64,000 nt of DNA from Dipetalonema caudispina (lineage: Eukaryota; Nematoda; Chromadorea; Rhabditida; Onchocercidae), in contig JABVXV010000089.1 of NCBI GenBank assembly GCA_013365325.1, positions 1-64,000 on the forward strand, given 5' to 3'. The translations under genes and the position numbers were made by a program. The notes under the pieces are model-generated. The model did no database searches, was not told the origin of the DNA, and saw only the letters and a list, made by a program, of their open reading frames with translations. Positions within the stretch are counted from its first letter, which is position 1. Every line of letters begins with the position of its first letter. Of the stretch, positions 1-33,065 are shown piece by piece.

Positions 1-137
<137 letters not shown>

Positions 138-1483
138 ATATTAATTAATGATAAAAACAATGACAACAATAATAATAATTAATATTAATTAATGATGACA
201 ACAGTGATTATTACCAACTGTTTTAGCACAAAAAGTAAAGATTTACTTCTTATTAAAAATTAATGCAAATTCAGAGGTATTTGTCAACAAGTAATTTTAA
301 ATTGTTTATTCAAGTTCCAAAAGTGATAATAGTTACATTCTCCCTTTTTCAACTTTTTTCCAGTTATCACTTATCCATTTACCCTTCAATTTAACAGGGG
401 GATAAATTTAATTAGAATTAATAACTGAATAGCTTGTGTGACCCTAATTATAAACCATCGAAGAGCAACGAATTTTCGCTCAGATCCGAAATATACCACT
501 AACAAGAAACAAATTTGATGAAATATTCAAATAATTTCGGTAGTTATCAGTGTTAAAATCAAACTATCAAATGGTTTACATAAATTCATAAATTAAATCA
601 TAAATTCATTAACTGAATATCTTCTTCTCATATGATTATAAATTAAAAATATTAGAAAATTAGATTTTGTCAGTGTGCATGTGACTATATTTACGGTCTT
701 ATAATAGTGACAAAAATTACTAGTCATTAATTTTTTCGATCCTAATTTGAATCATATCAATAATTGTCAAGCTTTTTCCAATTTTAATTATAGCTATATC
801 TTTATTTTAAGCTTTGTAGTATTTGATGAAAATAACATTTGAGTAATGCGTTTTTTAAACGATTTTCAAAAGAAAGAAGTGTCTGTTTTTAAATATCTGC
901 ACAAAATTTCTTTTAATAATATTCAGTGTAACTGCGGATTATGGATCGAACTACAACAATTACAATTCAGTCATAGTTGAAATTTAATTCAAGAATTTAA
1001 ATATCAACTGAAAAATTCAGCAAAACAGAAATAATTCTTGAAACGATCGAAAAAGTTTTTGAATTTTTAAAAATAAATGATTAATAAAAAGAGAAGAGAG
1101 ATTTTTGAAATACAAAATTACAAAATATTTTGTATACTAAGCATATAAAGCAGGGGAAAGAAATGAAATCAAAACTTAAATAATAAATTTTGATTAAATT
1201 ATCAGATAACTATTTATAAGATAAGGAAAATATTGTGATCATAACGTGCATGTATATAATCCATTTTGTTCTTTTTCGTTATTTTGAATTCAATAAGTTA
1301 TTTGAAATTAAAATTTGTTCGTTGAAAAAAGGCATAGCAAAAGAAAAACAATCTAAATCACTTTACTAATCATCTATACTTGCCATAATCACCTTGAAAA
1401 CACTTAGAAAAAATTGCTTTGACTTTGATAAACAAACTCTTTTATCGAACACTCCCATCATTTCTCCTTAAATGATATACATA

Positions 1484-1526
<43 letters not shown>

Positions 1527-1553
1527 ATATCTCTCTCTCTCTCTCTCTCTCTC
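1484..1553. repeat. TGTC tetranucleotide array followed by TC dinucleotides
   Basis: About ten TGTC units (1484-1526) pass through TATA into about eleven TC units (1531-1553). Compound TGTC/TG or TC arrays recur in the window near 2718-2765 (CAGA/CA, the other strand) and 29568-29642. Confidence 0.9.
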
Positions 1554-2717
1554 CCTGTGTATGTTTGTGTGCATTTATGCATGTGAGGAATTATGTACTT
1601 GAATTAAGCTCGCTTTTAATTTTGTTTATGAATTTTTCTCTCTGAATTTGAAATGCAGAATTTATTATAACAAAGTGATACTTAATCAGATAATTTTTCC
1701 GATATATTGAATTTTCTTCCACACTACCTCTTTGTAACAGCTATGATTTTCAGCAGGAAAAGCAATTATTAGAAAGGGAATGCAAAAATTAATTAATAGT
1801 AATTAATAACAATAATAATAATAATAATAGTAATAATAATAACAATAATACAGTAATATAGCGAACAATCAATGCTATGTTTGTGCTGATAAAAAGTCAG
1901 CTTGTGTAACATTAAAAGTTCATCGAACTTTCGAATGTATCCGAAATTCGAGAACGAAGTTTGCAAAATGATATTACAAATATTCCACATGGGATTAGTG
2001 TGAACTTAACTTTGCTTTCTTGCAACCATTTATTTCTTGCTTTCTTCCATACAAAGATAATTTTCGAGAAAGTTATCACCACTTGTTTCCTATATTGAAT
2101 AGATCAATGACAGAAATGTAATTGAATTAAGTAATAATTAAAGTGATATTGATAAAGGCTTCGAAATTTTATATTTATGATATAATCAATGATAGAATAT
2201 TATGTTATACAAAAATATATATTTGGATATGTTAGTTATTATTTTTTTTGATCTAATTTACCATGAAGTTAGGGTTACACATGATAATATCGAAATGATT
2301 TCATTCGTTCCATCGATTCTATCATATCATATCTTCGATCTATTTGAATTTAGACTAATTTATTACTATCATTCCGTTTCCATTTTGCTTATCGTTCTAA
2401 TTACTACGATTAATTAATCGTAATGAATAAAAAAAGGACGAAGAGTATTCATTTGTTTAACTAACGTTAATATTATGCTAATCATTTAATTTATCTCCAA
2501 TTAATTTTTCTTATCTTCTTCATCCCACCTACTATTTTTTACCTTAATAATATGAAATATCAAATAATCTCTTTCTCTTTTTCTCTTCCTTCTTCGTATC
2601 CTTCTCATCTTTTTATTGTCATCACTGTGACCCTTTGCTGAATATTCTATTTAGCATTATTTCATACCATAACCTTAAATATAAAACAGATTGGGAAAAC
2701 TTTCACTTAAATTCATA

Positions 2718-2765
2718 TACACACACACACACACACATACAGACAGACAGACACAGACACGCATA
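2718..2765. repeat. AC dinucleotide plus CAGA tetranucleotide array
   Basis: About ten AC units grade into CAGACAGACAGACACAGACAC. This is the reverse complement of the TGTC/TG class seen at 1484 and 29568. Confidence 0.85.
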
Positions 2766-3555
2766 TACACATACATAAACGTACAGACATACACACTGGC
2801 AACGATGAAAATTGTTGTGAAAGATGAGAAAAATTGTTAACAAATTTATAAAATATTATAGAATGTGAGAGAGATATGAAATATTGAAAATAAAATTTAA
2901 ATGTGTGTCTCGAAAATCACAAGTTGTCATTGTTTTAAGTATAAGTATGAATGATTCATAATATCATTTAATTCACCAGCTAATCATTCTTTCTTCAATA
3001 AGAGAAAGGGCGGAGGAAGGGTATGTATGATACGTTGTTGTGATGTTGATGATGCCACTACCATCATTATTTGGTTCCTGTTCCATTCTATTCTCGATGC
3101 TCTTTTCTCGCTTCCTTCAATTTCCATCTTATAACTTACTTGAGTTAAATCAATTACAACTCATCATCATCTATTCATATTCCTCCTTTATAACTTAACT
3201 CTATCAATATTCTTCCTATCATTACTAATTTTACTATTATTATTATTATTATTATTATTATTAGTTATTATTAATTTCAATTTCTATTAATCTATTTTTA
3301 CTGATTCTTACTTGTTTGGTTAAATAATAATGTTTATTATTTCATATCTTTTAATATTTTCCTTCTTTTTTTTTCTCATATTTTTTTTTTGCATTCTTAT
3401 TTGATGTTATGAAATTTATTAGCATTGGATAGTTATTAAAACATTTATTAATAAAATCGAAATAGAAGTATATATTTGATGAAATAGAATTTAATCAAAA
3501 TTATCTTCTTCTTTTCAAAATTTTTCCAAATGATCGCCAACTGCATTTATTGTAA

Positions 3556-3860
3556 GATACGAAATGATGCATGCACCTACAGATGCATTTAAAATGATAT
3601 ACGGAATGAAACATTTTGGATGATGCACATACCTGCAATTGCTGCATCTGAAATAAATTTTGAATGACGCATGCACTTGCACTTACATTTAAAATGATGC
3701 ACGGAAAGAGCATTTTGGTTGATCCACTCAGTTGCAGCTGCATTTAAAATAAACTTTAGATGATGCATGCGTTTGCAACTGCACCTAGAATGATGCATCT
3801 TGAATAGTGCATACAACTGCAGTTGCTTTAAAACAGTGCATTGCTATAGAATGATGCGAA
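3556..3860. repeat. Diverged TGCA-rich tandem repeat, about 100 bp period
   Basis: Two units of about 100 bp line up: one starts at 3596 (GATATACGGAATGA) and the next at 3696 (GATGCACGGAAAGA). Each then has CATTTTGG, a TTGATCC or ATGATGC block, a TTGC-TGCAT block, AATAAA-TTTTGAATGA or the equivalent, and a GCATGC-TTGCA block ending in CTAGAAT or TTAAAAT. A third partial unit starts at 3792. A half unit precedes the first, and a shorter motif starts at 3853. Words such as GATGCA, GCATGC and TGCAGTTGC recur throughout. The open frames at 3501-3743 and 3589-3816 on the minus strand come only from these repeats. Confidence 0.8.
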
Positions 3861-5550
3861 CCTCTGCAGATTTCCTGAATACTTTTCATTTTTATACATA
3901 AATTCGAAATTTAATTGATTTTTAACTTTCACTTTTGCTGTAGTCGTTCCGTATCAATAAACGTTTGTACAGTTTACCAAACCGGAAAAATCGGAACTTC
4001 ACTGCTTTGTTTATAATTCAAAATTTACTACGCTTATATTCTTAACCGTTGCTTTATCATTCTTTTATTTATCCTAAAATTCTTCATTATTGCGTAAAAT
4101 ATTATCATCCATTATATTATAATATAATTTAAATTTGATTATGCTATTTAATTTGGTAATTTCTTCTTTTTTTTCTATCTCAAACTGAAATATTACATTT
4201 AAGATTTTTTTGCCCATTTTGTTTAAGATTTTCAGTTGTTTTAAATATTTCTATTTTCATTTTCAGTCAATTTTTCTCATTTTTATATTATGATCAAATT
4301 TTCTTTTCCTTCTCATATTTTCAATATACTTCCATTTTTTATAGTATACAAATAAATTTCAATGTGGATTGAATTAACCATTGTTGTTTATAAGTTTCTG
4401 CAATTTTGCTACATCTGTTAATGAGATTAGCAGTGGCTCTTTCCCTTCATTACATGGTGACATCAACTGATGCTTTCCGCTTGTTAGTGACTTTTCAATT
4501 TTAACTTTTATTATGATTTTGTGCTTAATATTTACTTCTGAATTTTTTGCTAATATTTGTTGATCCGTCAGTTCTTTTTCTTCTTGATCTTTTTATCCTT
4601 TACAAAATGACTTATTTTAGCCATAGCTAATTATACTGATTCATACCGTATCATCAAATGTCACTCTTTATAATGATTTATACAATTAACTGACTAATTA
4701 ATTAACATCTGATTTCTTACGTATTCTTTTATTTCTCGTTTTTGTTATTTTTATTTAATCTCTTCCTTTTTTGTAAATATGCTTAATTTATTTCGTATCC
4801 AATCATTAATTGATTTATGCAATTTCATATAATTAATATAATCACTTCTATATAATAAATAATCTGTTTCATCAACTTTGTTTATTATTTATAAAGCGCA
4901 TATTATTACTATTGGTGACAAGAATTTAATAAACAACTTCATAATCGTACATTTTGTTTTTTCCTTCTCTTATGATTTATGTTACTTATTTTATTTTAAA
5001 TTTGAATTTCTCTTAATATTTTATTTTGCTATTGTATTTTAATTTTGATTTAAATTTGAGTTACCATTTTTTATACAGTATTAATTTATCGACGACAACT
5101 TGCGCATTCACTGTGACGTGTTCTAATTTACAATAATTAATAATTATTTGTTTAAGGTCTACCTCATGTATTAATTGTGGTACTTCTCAACGAATTAACT
5201 CATAATTTTGTTATTTGAAGAATTTTAAACAAAAGTTAATCTATATATATTGAAATTTTCAATACTGAATGTGAAAATATTACTATTACTATTACCACTA
5301 CTTCTATTGGTACTACTATTACTATTACTGCTGCCATAATTATTAAAACACTGTATTGTTATCATTTCAACTGCTATTATCTACTGTTAAATATAACAAA
5401 TTTCATTTTAATACTATTTTTATTCTTTTCAACTTTTTTATTTTTGTTTTGGAACGAATAATTTTCTTTCTCTTTTATAATTTGTTTTATCAATAATAAA
5501 TTTCGAAATTTCCAAACAAAAAAAAAAAAAAGAGAAAAAGATAAATCGAA
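3861..5550. other. AT-rich region upstream of the phosphodiesterase gene
   Basis: This 1.7 kb presumably holds the promoter and 5' UTR of the plus-strand phosphodiesterase gene, but no core promoter element can be identified with confidence. A TTACTA-type imperfect repeat lies near 5280-5335 and a poly(A) run at 5517-5531. No AG splice acceptor (cis or spliced leader) is evident just before the start codon. Confidence 0.45.
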
Positions 5551-24587
<19,037 letters not shown>

Positions 24588-24759
24588 TATTATTATATTT
24601 TTTAAACTATTATTAGTAAATGATGTAGTAATTTTAGATGAAATCTCTGGAAATAATAATTATTAGAATTATTAACTTTCAATCAATATTGCTATTCTTT
24701 AATACATCACGTGTAGTATATCAAATAGCTATTTGATGGTGTCATTTATTATTAGAAAG

Positions 24760-24765
24760 AATAAA
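24760..24765 (+). terminator. Candidate polyadenylation signal AATAAA of the phosphodiesterase gene
   Basis: An AATAAA hexamer lies about 170 nt after the TAA stop of the PDE8-type gene. In DNA this AT-rich the hexamer is common by chance, so its use is only likely. Confidence 0.4.
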
Positions 24766-27700
24766 CGTATAATATATCTATTAAGTAATAATCGCTATTA
24801 TTATTATTAAGAATAGAAGACATATGTAATTCAATCGCCTTACATATTCATTAGGATTTTTAATTAGTTAAATTCGCAAGTTTTAGAATAAGAGAGATTT
24901 CTTCTATCAATCGATAAGTTAATATTATGATTTGAATGAAAACTTTTCTGAAACTTTCTTAATCCTAAACATTACTCTTACATTCTCAATTATATTTTAT
25001 GAATTCAGTTCTGTTTCATTCGGTTAACAACATTTGTGGTGAAAATAATTGATATGGTTCCGGAAAGTTTTCAGATAAAGTTTTTCAAAATTTCCATCAA
25101 ACAAAATTCATATCAATGGGATGGATTGATTACAATTCTGAAATTATCATTACCTTATACAGTTATTGTTGTATAATAAATCATTGACTCCTTTTAGTTA
25201 GTTTATCAGACGAAAGATTGTTTAGTTTCAATGATTAAATGATATATGATTGCTTTTCTGCCATAAAAAGGAAACATATTTGGAATATTCAAAGAATTAC
25301 AAAATATTGATTTTATTGTTATTTCGCAAATATCAGTAATCTTTCAGAATGTCTAATTTAAATTTCAAGAATTGCGCTATTTTATTTGATCGTTGAAATG
25401 ACTTCCAATCAATATTTCGATCTTTCAACACAGTGTCTCAAAACATTCAATTGATAGTAATACATTGTTCCATTAAAAAATTACTATTGTGTAGTTTTCG
25501 TTTTCTTTTTGTTGAAATATTTTATTCGTTATTAGAATAATTACAATTATGTAATATCAAAAATAGTATTTATATTCATTTGTGTTCACGTAATTTTAAT
25601 TTATACATACTTTAAGTTATAAAATGAAAAAAAAGATGAGGAGAAATAATACTTTTCTGTGTAACTCTTACTTTAATTTCATGTAAAGCTTTTTATATCA
25701 AATCGCTTTACAATTAGTAATTTTTATTAACTAACGTACTAATTACTATCTTTTTTCTTTATCCTTTTCATGTTTGTTATTGCTTAAGATTAACTATATA
25801 AAATAATTTTAAACATTATATTTATATTTTGTTTTATCATTACTATCTTTGCAATAATATTTAATGTCTTTCCAGTTCTTTACTTAATAAATTACATTTA
25901 AAATTCAGAATTGCTAAATAGAAAGAAATTTTAGGAAGAAAGTTTTTTCTTTACATTCTTAGAACTCATCAATTTTCATTACCATTCAACATTCAAAAAT
26001 GGTAATGATTTCAAAAAATACAGGTCTCATTTCATATATATATATATATATATATCACTTTGTTGAAGTTTACTTTCACAATTATCAGGAAGTATTTTAT
26101 CATTTTGCAATGAAAATGGATAATCAAAGTTTAAAATTTATATGCGATGCTACAGTTATTGGTAATGTAATACTATGGATAATTTATCAGAATGATATTA
26201 TCAAAAGAAACAAAATTACATCATTTATTTGTTTATAAGTTTACAAATTTCTAATAATAAATCTCGAAATTTCAAAGGTTTAAAAACAGTTCTAAAATTC
26301 TATAAATGGATGATTATATTATGCAATGTTTAAGAATAATAATAAAATTTTGTTGAAATTCTCGCCAAAAATAATTTAAAGTATCACTTAAGAGAGTTAT
26401 ATAAATTGTAAAATGTATTTAAAATTTTTGTTACTGAAATTGTAGTAATTTATATTTCTATTATATACGAAGTAGTAAATGTATGATTATTTGCTCATAT
26501 TCATTGGATTGTTCATCTTTTTAAATTCGGTTCCCTTCTTTTGTTTGTTTCAATTTCTCCGTTACATATTCTAAAAAATTTGCACAGATTAAAAAAGATC
26601 CCAAAGTGATTTATCATTGACCAGTAAATCAATAAATTAAATAAAACATTGCGAAGGACTCTTTCTGATGTGATATACTTTAGAGGAAGTTAATTTATTG
26701 ACGCATGGTTGATAATGGAATTGCAAAAATTAATAAAAAAAAAAATAAAGACGAAAAACGAAAAACGCTAAAGGAACGATTCAAAGGACCAAATTCTTTA
26801 ATTAGATGACAATATTCCTGCGCTTATTTTTAGCGATAAATAAAATTAAACAATAAATTTTGTTTATTTGAGGATTTGAAGCATGCAATGAAATGTTCAC
26901 AGAAATACTATCCAAACAATTTTTCATTTAAATTTACACTTAAAAATGCAAAAAGAATGCATAACAAAAATTCACAACTATTGCAAGGCAATTATTTATT
27001 ATTATTATTATTATTATTGATGAATCATAAAATTATACCTGTGATATGTTAATAATCAGTTTTCTATAAAATATTTTTATTGAAGATAGGCGAAAAAGTT
27101 TAACTTAAGTTTCCTTTTTCTATTTATTTTGCACTAAAATATTCGACCAAAGTTAAATTAATAATTATGGTGAAATGGCAGGAATAAAATTTTGGTAATA
27201 ATATTAACAACAAAATGTTAGTGTCTGGTTTGAAATATTTGGTAAATTGAACAATCAAAAGTTCATTCCCACTTATGGTCAGTATTACATAAGTTAAATA
27301 ATGAAAGTTAGCCACATAAGAAATGTGTCTGTGAGTTTTTTCTATACCCTAATGATTTATATATCTATGAGTATTTTTGAATAAACAAAAATCACAGCAA
27401 AATATTTAATTTCATGAAAAAAATGCATTTTTATTTTTATTTTTTGAAGAATATTGTAAGCTATATATTTGTAGCAACAGCAAAAAAAAAAAAAAAACAA
27501 ACATATTTAAAAACGCAATAGTATTTGAAAGTGGAAATTATATTGCTTGACAGTAAAATTTTAACTGACAAAAAATTTTAAGTCAAATATCCATCTTTTT
27601 AACTTTAGATTATAGCTATTAATTGTGCATTGGAATATTCTAGTGAATGCAATTAATAATTATAATGAAATTAGCGTCACATTTCGCTGTTCTCTTGATT

Positions 27701-29567
27701 AATTGCGAAGTAATTAAAGCATCTTCACTGATCTGTCATATTTCATGCATCTTCTCCTAGCTAGCATTATTTTGTTGAAATTTATGGTTTGAAATTCTTT
27801 TCTTGCATTCCTAAAATACTCCGAAAAGTTATAAATAATAATCATTTGGGAGTAATTATTTTGACTTCCTTCCTCCTTCCTCTTTTGCTTATATTTTCAT
27901 CTGTTTATTGAAAATTGGATCTCAACAAAATTGAGCCATTGGCGAAGGATTCCGGGGAAATTTTATCATACCCAATTCATATCTATTAGTGTTTCTAGAA
28001 GTTCGATACATCAAAAATTTTATCTTCCAATAATTTATTATCAAACTTGATTAGATTTGATAAGATGGAATTTTTACAAAATCCTTCTTCGCTGAAATTT
28101 AAACTTTTAATAATCAGCTCAAAATCCGATTCTTCCTTTTCCATATTTGCTAACAAACATTGCAATTTAAAGTGTTAAAATAGCATAACTTCCGAATTTT
28201 AAACTGAAAATTATACCTAGAACCAATAAATTAGTGTAAAAGTAAACTTTTGGTTTAAACTTTCAGTGCAACTATTTCTTTCAATATGTTAAATTTTCAT
28301 CTTAATTTTTACATAAATTTTATTTTTTGTTTTCATTTTTCTGGACATTTTTCAGTAGCCTGAGTATAGTTTAATTCATACAGAAATTTATAAAACATGC
28401 ATATATTATATATGAATATTACTTATTTATCATATTGTTGTAATTTAACTTCTAACAAAAGTTCACCTTTTTAGTTCGCAATGTGATCAAATAAAATAAA
28501 GTAAAATCTTTTTTGCGAAAAAGTGATTAAGAAAGAATTAATGTTAAGAAATATCAATAAAATAATTATTGCTCTAATTTATTTCACAGATTAGTATGCA
28601 AATTGACTAGTAATACTTTTCAAGCAAAAAACTAATTAATTCACTATTACTTATTTTATCGTAAACATAGTGTTTTACTTTAATTTAAAAAAAAAGTCTT
28701 CTTATAAGGTTTGAGAATTCGCGAAGTTTAATCAAATTGTACTGAGGTCTATTAAGCAAATTTATCAAATTGGTATAATTTCAAACATTTGAAGATAATT
28801 CTTTTCATCAAAATGATAACTATCATTAAATTTTCGTTCATCTTTTCGATTTTTATACAAATTGAATGAATGGTAACAGCGAACAAAAATATTCGTATTA
28901 CTTTCTGAAATTGGAATTTAAAGTTTTAATTGAGTTTTCAGCAATTTAAGCCTTATTGTCATCATAAATGGAAGCATTTGTTGGACTGCATAGCTTTTTT
29001 TTTTGCTTTAATTGCAAAAAATCCAATTTTTCATTAAATTCATTGAATCCACAATTTCATTGAACCAAAGAAAACTTAATATTCCGATCTAAACCATTTG
29101 ATAAGTTAAATAAACTTTAAGTTGATTTTAATGTTGCATTATCCCATGTTTATTTTTAGTATTAAGTTGATCCAAATTTTGTATCATTCCATACTATATT
29201 TTTAGTGGTAAGTTTGTATTAAATAAAAACTTGATATTAAAGGAGAAGGAACAATTGATGTAATAAACAGCTTCGAAATTTCAAAACTTTGGAAAGTATT
29301 TATGATTTTTTATTTTACATTGTGTAACAGTTTAAGTGATAATTTTCATCAGTTAATTAAAAGAGAGACATTTTAAGTTATGTCAATCAAAAGACTATTG
29401 ATTGGTTTCATTGATAAGAGGAATTAATCAATGAAATAAATTTGATAATATGATTTTTCATAGCCAAACTTTAGTAAAAACTAAAAAAGGAATTGTTTGT
29501 TGGCACATTAAAAAATGTCGATTTTTTCATCCTTTTAGATAATTAAATTGTATATATGTATGTTTGC

Positions 29568-29642
29568 TGTGTGTGTGTCTGTCTGTCTGTCTGTCTGTGT
29601 GTGTGTATGTATTTGTCTGTATATATATATATATATGTATAT
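29568..29642. repeat. Compound TG/TGTC/TA microsatellite
   Basis: TG units pass into TGTC units, back to TG, then a TATATA tract. The frame on the opposite strand (29527-29775) reads Thr/His/Asp-rich repeats and is not a gene. Confidence 0.9.
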
Positions 29643-32333
29643 GAGAAGAAAAAGAAGGAAGGAGAGGATGAAAAGAAGAAAATGGATAATTAGTGGTTAT
29701 TAAAGAAGTTAGATTTGTGTTTTTCATGTAAGAGAAGGAGAAGGAAAGAAATAAGCCAAGAAAAAAAAAGGCCAATGATGATATGTGCTTTGAATGGCAA
29801 GTCTTGTCCTAACGTAAAAGTAGAAAGAGAAGCCTTTAAGCTTTTTTTTTTTTTCGCCTTACGAAGCTTTTACAATTTCCCTCCAACTCTATTCCTTCTC
29901 TAAATAAAAATTTGCTTTTTTTTTTTAAAAAAAATTCTTTAAAAAAGGCGGAGCTGTTTGTGTGCACTGTTCTTTATATCTGTCCATTTTATTTATATGT
30001 TCGATTGCCTTTTCTCAACTTTATCATTTTGATACCTCTCTCTCTCTCTCTCTTTCTCTTTCCCTTTCTTTCTCCAATTCTTGATGATATTAGACGACCA
30101 GTAAGTTTTACATATTTTTCGGTTCTCAAAAAAAGCACCTCTGATCCTTTTTTCAATTTTTGATTTAATCTAAATTATTCTTTTCCTTTTTCTTCCTATA
30201 TTATATGTATTTTCTCTCCATTTTTTCTTTTCCTTTTTTTATGAATGAAAAATTGCAACAAAATTTGTTAAAATAGTAAAGTTACAAAATTCATTTTATT
30301 ATAATCACTCATTGAATTATCGAAATTTATTTAGCAATTCATTTATAATTCCAATTTCTAATAGTGTTAGTAAGTGAATGGAAAAAAGTAAATATTAATA
30401 GAAAAATTTATGCTTTTTTTAAAAAAAATTAAATTTCTAAATAATTGGAATTGAATTAAGAGTGGTATGAAGTTTGAATAGATATATTTGTTAGTCGTTA
30501 GTCGAAGACAATAATTGTTATAAAACTGTAAGATATTATTATTTAGTGGATTTTACTTACAAAAGAAATGATACGATTGCAAAATCATTAAATTTTAAAA
30601 AAATTTTAAGAATGAAACAGAGGTGATGGTTGCTTCGGTTTTGTAGGCTTTAATTATTCCCATGAATTTTTTATCATCTCTGTGTAGAATTGCCAGGCAT
30701 TTTTTTTTTTTTTTTTGTTTGTTTTTCTGTTTTCTTTTTTTATTTAAAATAAAAATTAAAGTTTGCAAAATTTGGTTGATTCATTATAATTTATGATTGA
30801 ATTTCAATTATTCCCATAAATCTCTCTGCTTTATAGACAAGAAAAAAATAAATGAGAAGATGAAATTCATTAAGCATTAAACGTAACAAATAAACTTAAA
30901 AAGAAAAATGCGATACATACGAAGATGGGATGTATTTCATATATTATGCATTCAGATAAGGCATAAATAAAATTTAATAAGAAATATATATAAATATAAT
31001 TTTGATGACTCAGATAATATCATTTCTAAGAGTGAACATGTGGAAAATTAAATTTCAGTTTTGTTCTCAAATTCTTTTTTCTTTCATTCTTTAAAATTTT
31101 CTCTTCCCAAGCAATCACTTCCATTTATTCCCTCCAAAATGAAAAGAAAAAAAGAAAGATGGAAATTTTTGAAGATAATTACTTTTTCAATGCTTCGGGA
31201 GTTGAAAAAAGAAAGGACAAAAAGATTGAAGAATTAACAGTACAAATTTTATTCCTCTTTCAGTATTAACCATATATGCTAATTTTGAATTAAGTACTTT
31301 TTAAATTTTCTTATCGTTTATCGTCTTTATCGTTTATTTGTTTGTAATTCCTTTCGAATATCATTTCGAATTATTTATTTTCAATAATAAGCTTTAATGC
31401 GTTTTAACATTTATTTTGCTGTGGAATTTCTCAGTATTATTCATCTTCCAAAATTTCAGTTTATTTATTTGTTTGATTCGTTGTTTTTGTTTTTTAATTC
31501 ATTCAGTAGGATTATTTATGCTTTACATTAATGAATAAAGCAAAATAGTAATGACATTTTCGAATCAAATATATTTTTAGTGTAAATTCCAAAATGTTAC
31601 AATACTATTTTTCCTCTTTTTTTTCACACTAATTGTTGTTTATAAAAGATTTAGAATTATGAATTGCGAAGACCAATCAATATATAGCGCATTTCGTTAA
31701 TTATTCCTTTAATTTCACTAAAAGTGGACCAAAGACAAACTTAGTTCCAACCAGCATGATGATTTTAATGTAAAAAACTTGAAGGGATGGCAAATTAATC
31801 CTAATATGCTTCTATCATCACATCTTCGTTTTCATTTCAGATTAACTTTTTCGCTCATTTTATCCATTTCAAAAATGTTTTAAATTCATTCGAATTTCAA
31901 AGTTTATTTTCCCTCAATAAGACGAATTTGCCAATATTTTGTTATTTTTAAAATACCTTTTGCTTCTATTTTTATTTATTTCTTTTGCATTATACTTGGA
32001 CTAACAATGAAACAAACAGATTTGAAGCAAGTTTTTCTTCATATTCTCTTTTGTTAATTGATGTAATATCCAACTATTTATCAATTTCAGTTTTATTCCG
32101 CAATATTTTTTAGCATGCAATTATTTTTATAAGATGTGATATAAATCTAATTAACAAATTAAATTTGTATCTAAAATGTTGCGGATTTAATTAATGTCTA
32201 AAAGGGAATTTAAGTGTTATATAAAAAGATTGAATTTAAAAAGAAAAAAATGTTATCAAATTTCATCGAATCTTACAATTCTGTTATAACGAAAATTTTC
32301 TGTGTTAATAGCAACTTTTAATTATATTTACAG

Positions 32334-32410
32334 CTAATTTCCGATTCTGTTTCTATTAAAAGAAAATTGAACGCAACAAAAGAAAAAATGATAGAGTGGA
32401 CGAAAAAAAG
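32334..32410 (+). other. Possible 5' exon upstream of the MOLO1-family gene
   Basis: A 77 bp segment is bounded by TTTACAG and AAAG|GTATGG and is open in one frame (25 codons plus two bases, hydrophilic, containing MIEWTKK). Joined to an acceptor at 33043 (TTTAACAG), it would stay in frame with the MOLO1-family protein and add a charged N-terminal extension from an ATG inside it. Against this, exon 1 of that gene already has a good signal peptide start, and such segments can arise by chance. It could equally be an untranslated exon or nothing. Confidence 0.25.
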
Positions 32411-33029
32411 GTATGGCTAAGTTATTAAAGAAAAAGAATTACATCAAAATTACGTTCAAAAGAAAATTTTGCATCATTTTTAATCAATAATTAATTGCGC
32501 AATTAATCTGATCGGAGAATACTTGATTACTACGTTCAAATCTTCTTAAACGTCTTGTAATAAATTTTAAATTATACGTGTGCTTTTTCAGTGATAAATG
32601 AAAATTTTCAATTGACATTTTCTTTGGCATTTCAAATATTGAAATAAAATATGCACAATTGTGTAATAAAAAATTAATTCATGCAATCCTTTTAACACAT
32701 AATAATACATTAAATTAGAAGACAATTTAATAGACGAATGGATTAAATTGAAAAGACTGACTAACGTTCATTTTCTGTATCAATATATAACGTTCGTCTC
32801 ATAGAAAGCGTAATTAAAGATTAATTTGATAGGATCAATATCAGAAAGCTTTTCATTTTCCGACATTAGATAAATCTAAAAGCAACATATTGCTTAAAGC
32901 AGGAAAAAAACTATTCAACTATGCAAAATATTATTTCAGGAAAACAATTACGGAAAATATTTAAATTGATGAATATTCAATTGAAACGTCGTTTCTTTAA
33001 AAGTCGTATTATAATGAATAGCTGATTTA

Positions 33030-33065
33030 ATGAGGTTTAACAGCGGACGATGTATCAACAATCGA
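33030..33065 (+). promoter_or_regulatory. Start-site context of the MOLO1-family gene
   Basis: Two in-frame ATGs (33030 and 33066) follow a TGA at 33015-33017. Between them, TTTAACAG ends at 33043 and could accept a trans-spliced leader or a cis intron. Use of that site removes the first ATG and leaves a 22 nt leader before 33066, a typical layout for a trans-spliced nematode mRNA. This is inference only. Confidence 0.35.

Larger units (their letters stand above)
138..3540. other. AT-rich intergenic sequence with microsatellites
   Basis: No coding segment with credible splice signals was seen on either strand. The stretch holds a TGTC array (1484-1526) followed by a TC run (1531-1553), an imperfect TAA array near 1806-1852, an AC/CAGA array (about 2718-2765) and a TTA array (about 3233-3262). 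Short open frames here (for example 2202-2417 plus and 1793-1990 minus) have AT-driven composition and match no family I know. Confidence 0.6.
24588..33043. other. 8.4 kb AT-rich intergenic region
   Basis: It separates the phosphodiesterase and MOLO1-family genes. Contents include the 3' UTR of the first gene, a TA run (about 26034-26056), an ATT array (about 26997-27018), a compound TGTC/TG/TA array (29568-29642), a TC run (about 30036-30058) and many A or T runs. Apart from a possible exon at 32334-32410, nothing looks coding. The gap is far too long for an operon with the upstream gene. Confidence 0.6.

Noticed and set aside
3501..3816. Two overlapping minus-strand Cys/His-rich frames
   Set aside because: The pattern comes from the TGCA-rich tandem repeat. 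There is no splice or start context, and both frames are open only because the repeat lacks stops.
29527..29775. Minus-strand frame with Thr/His/Asp repeats
   Set aside because: Encoded by the TGTC/TG microsatellite.
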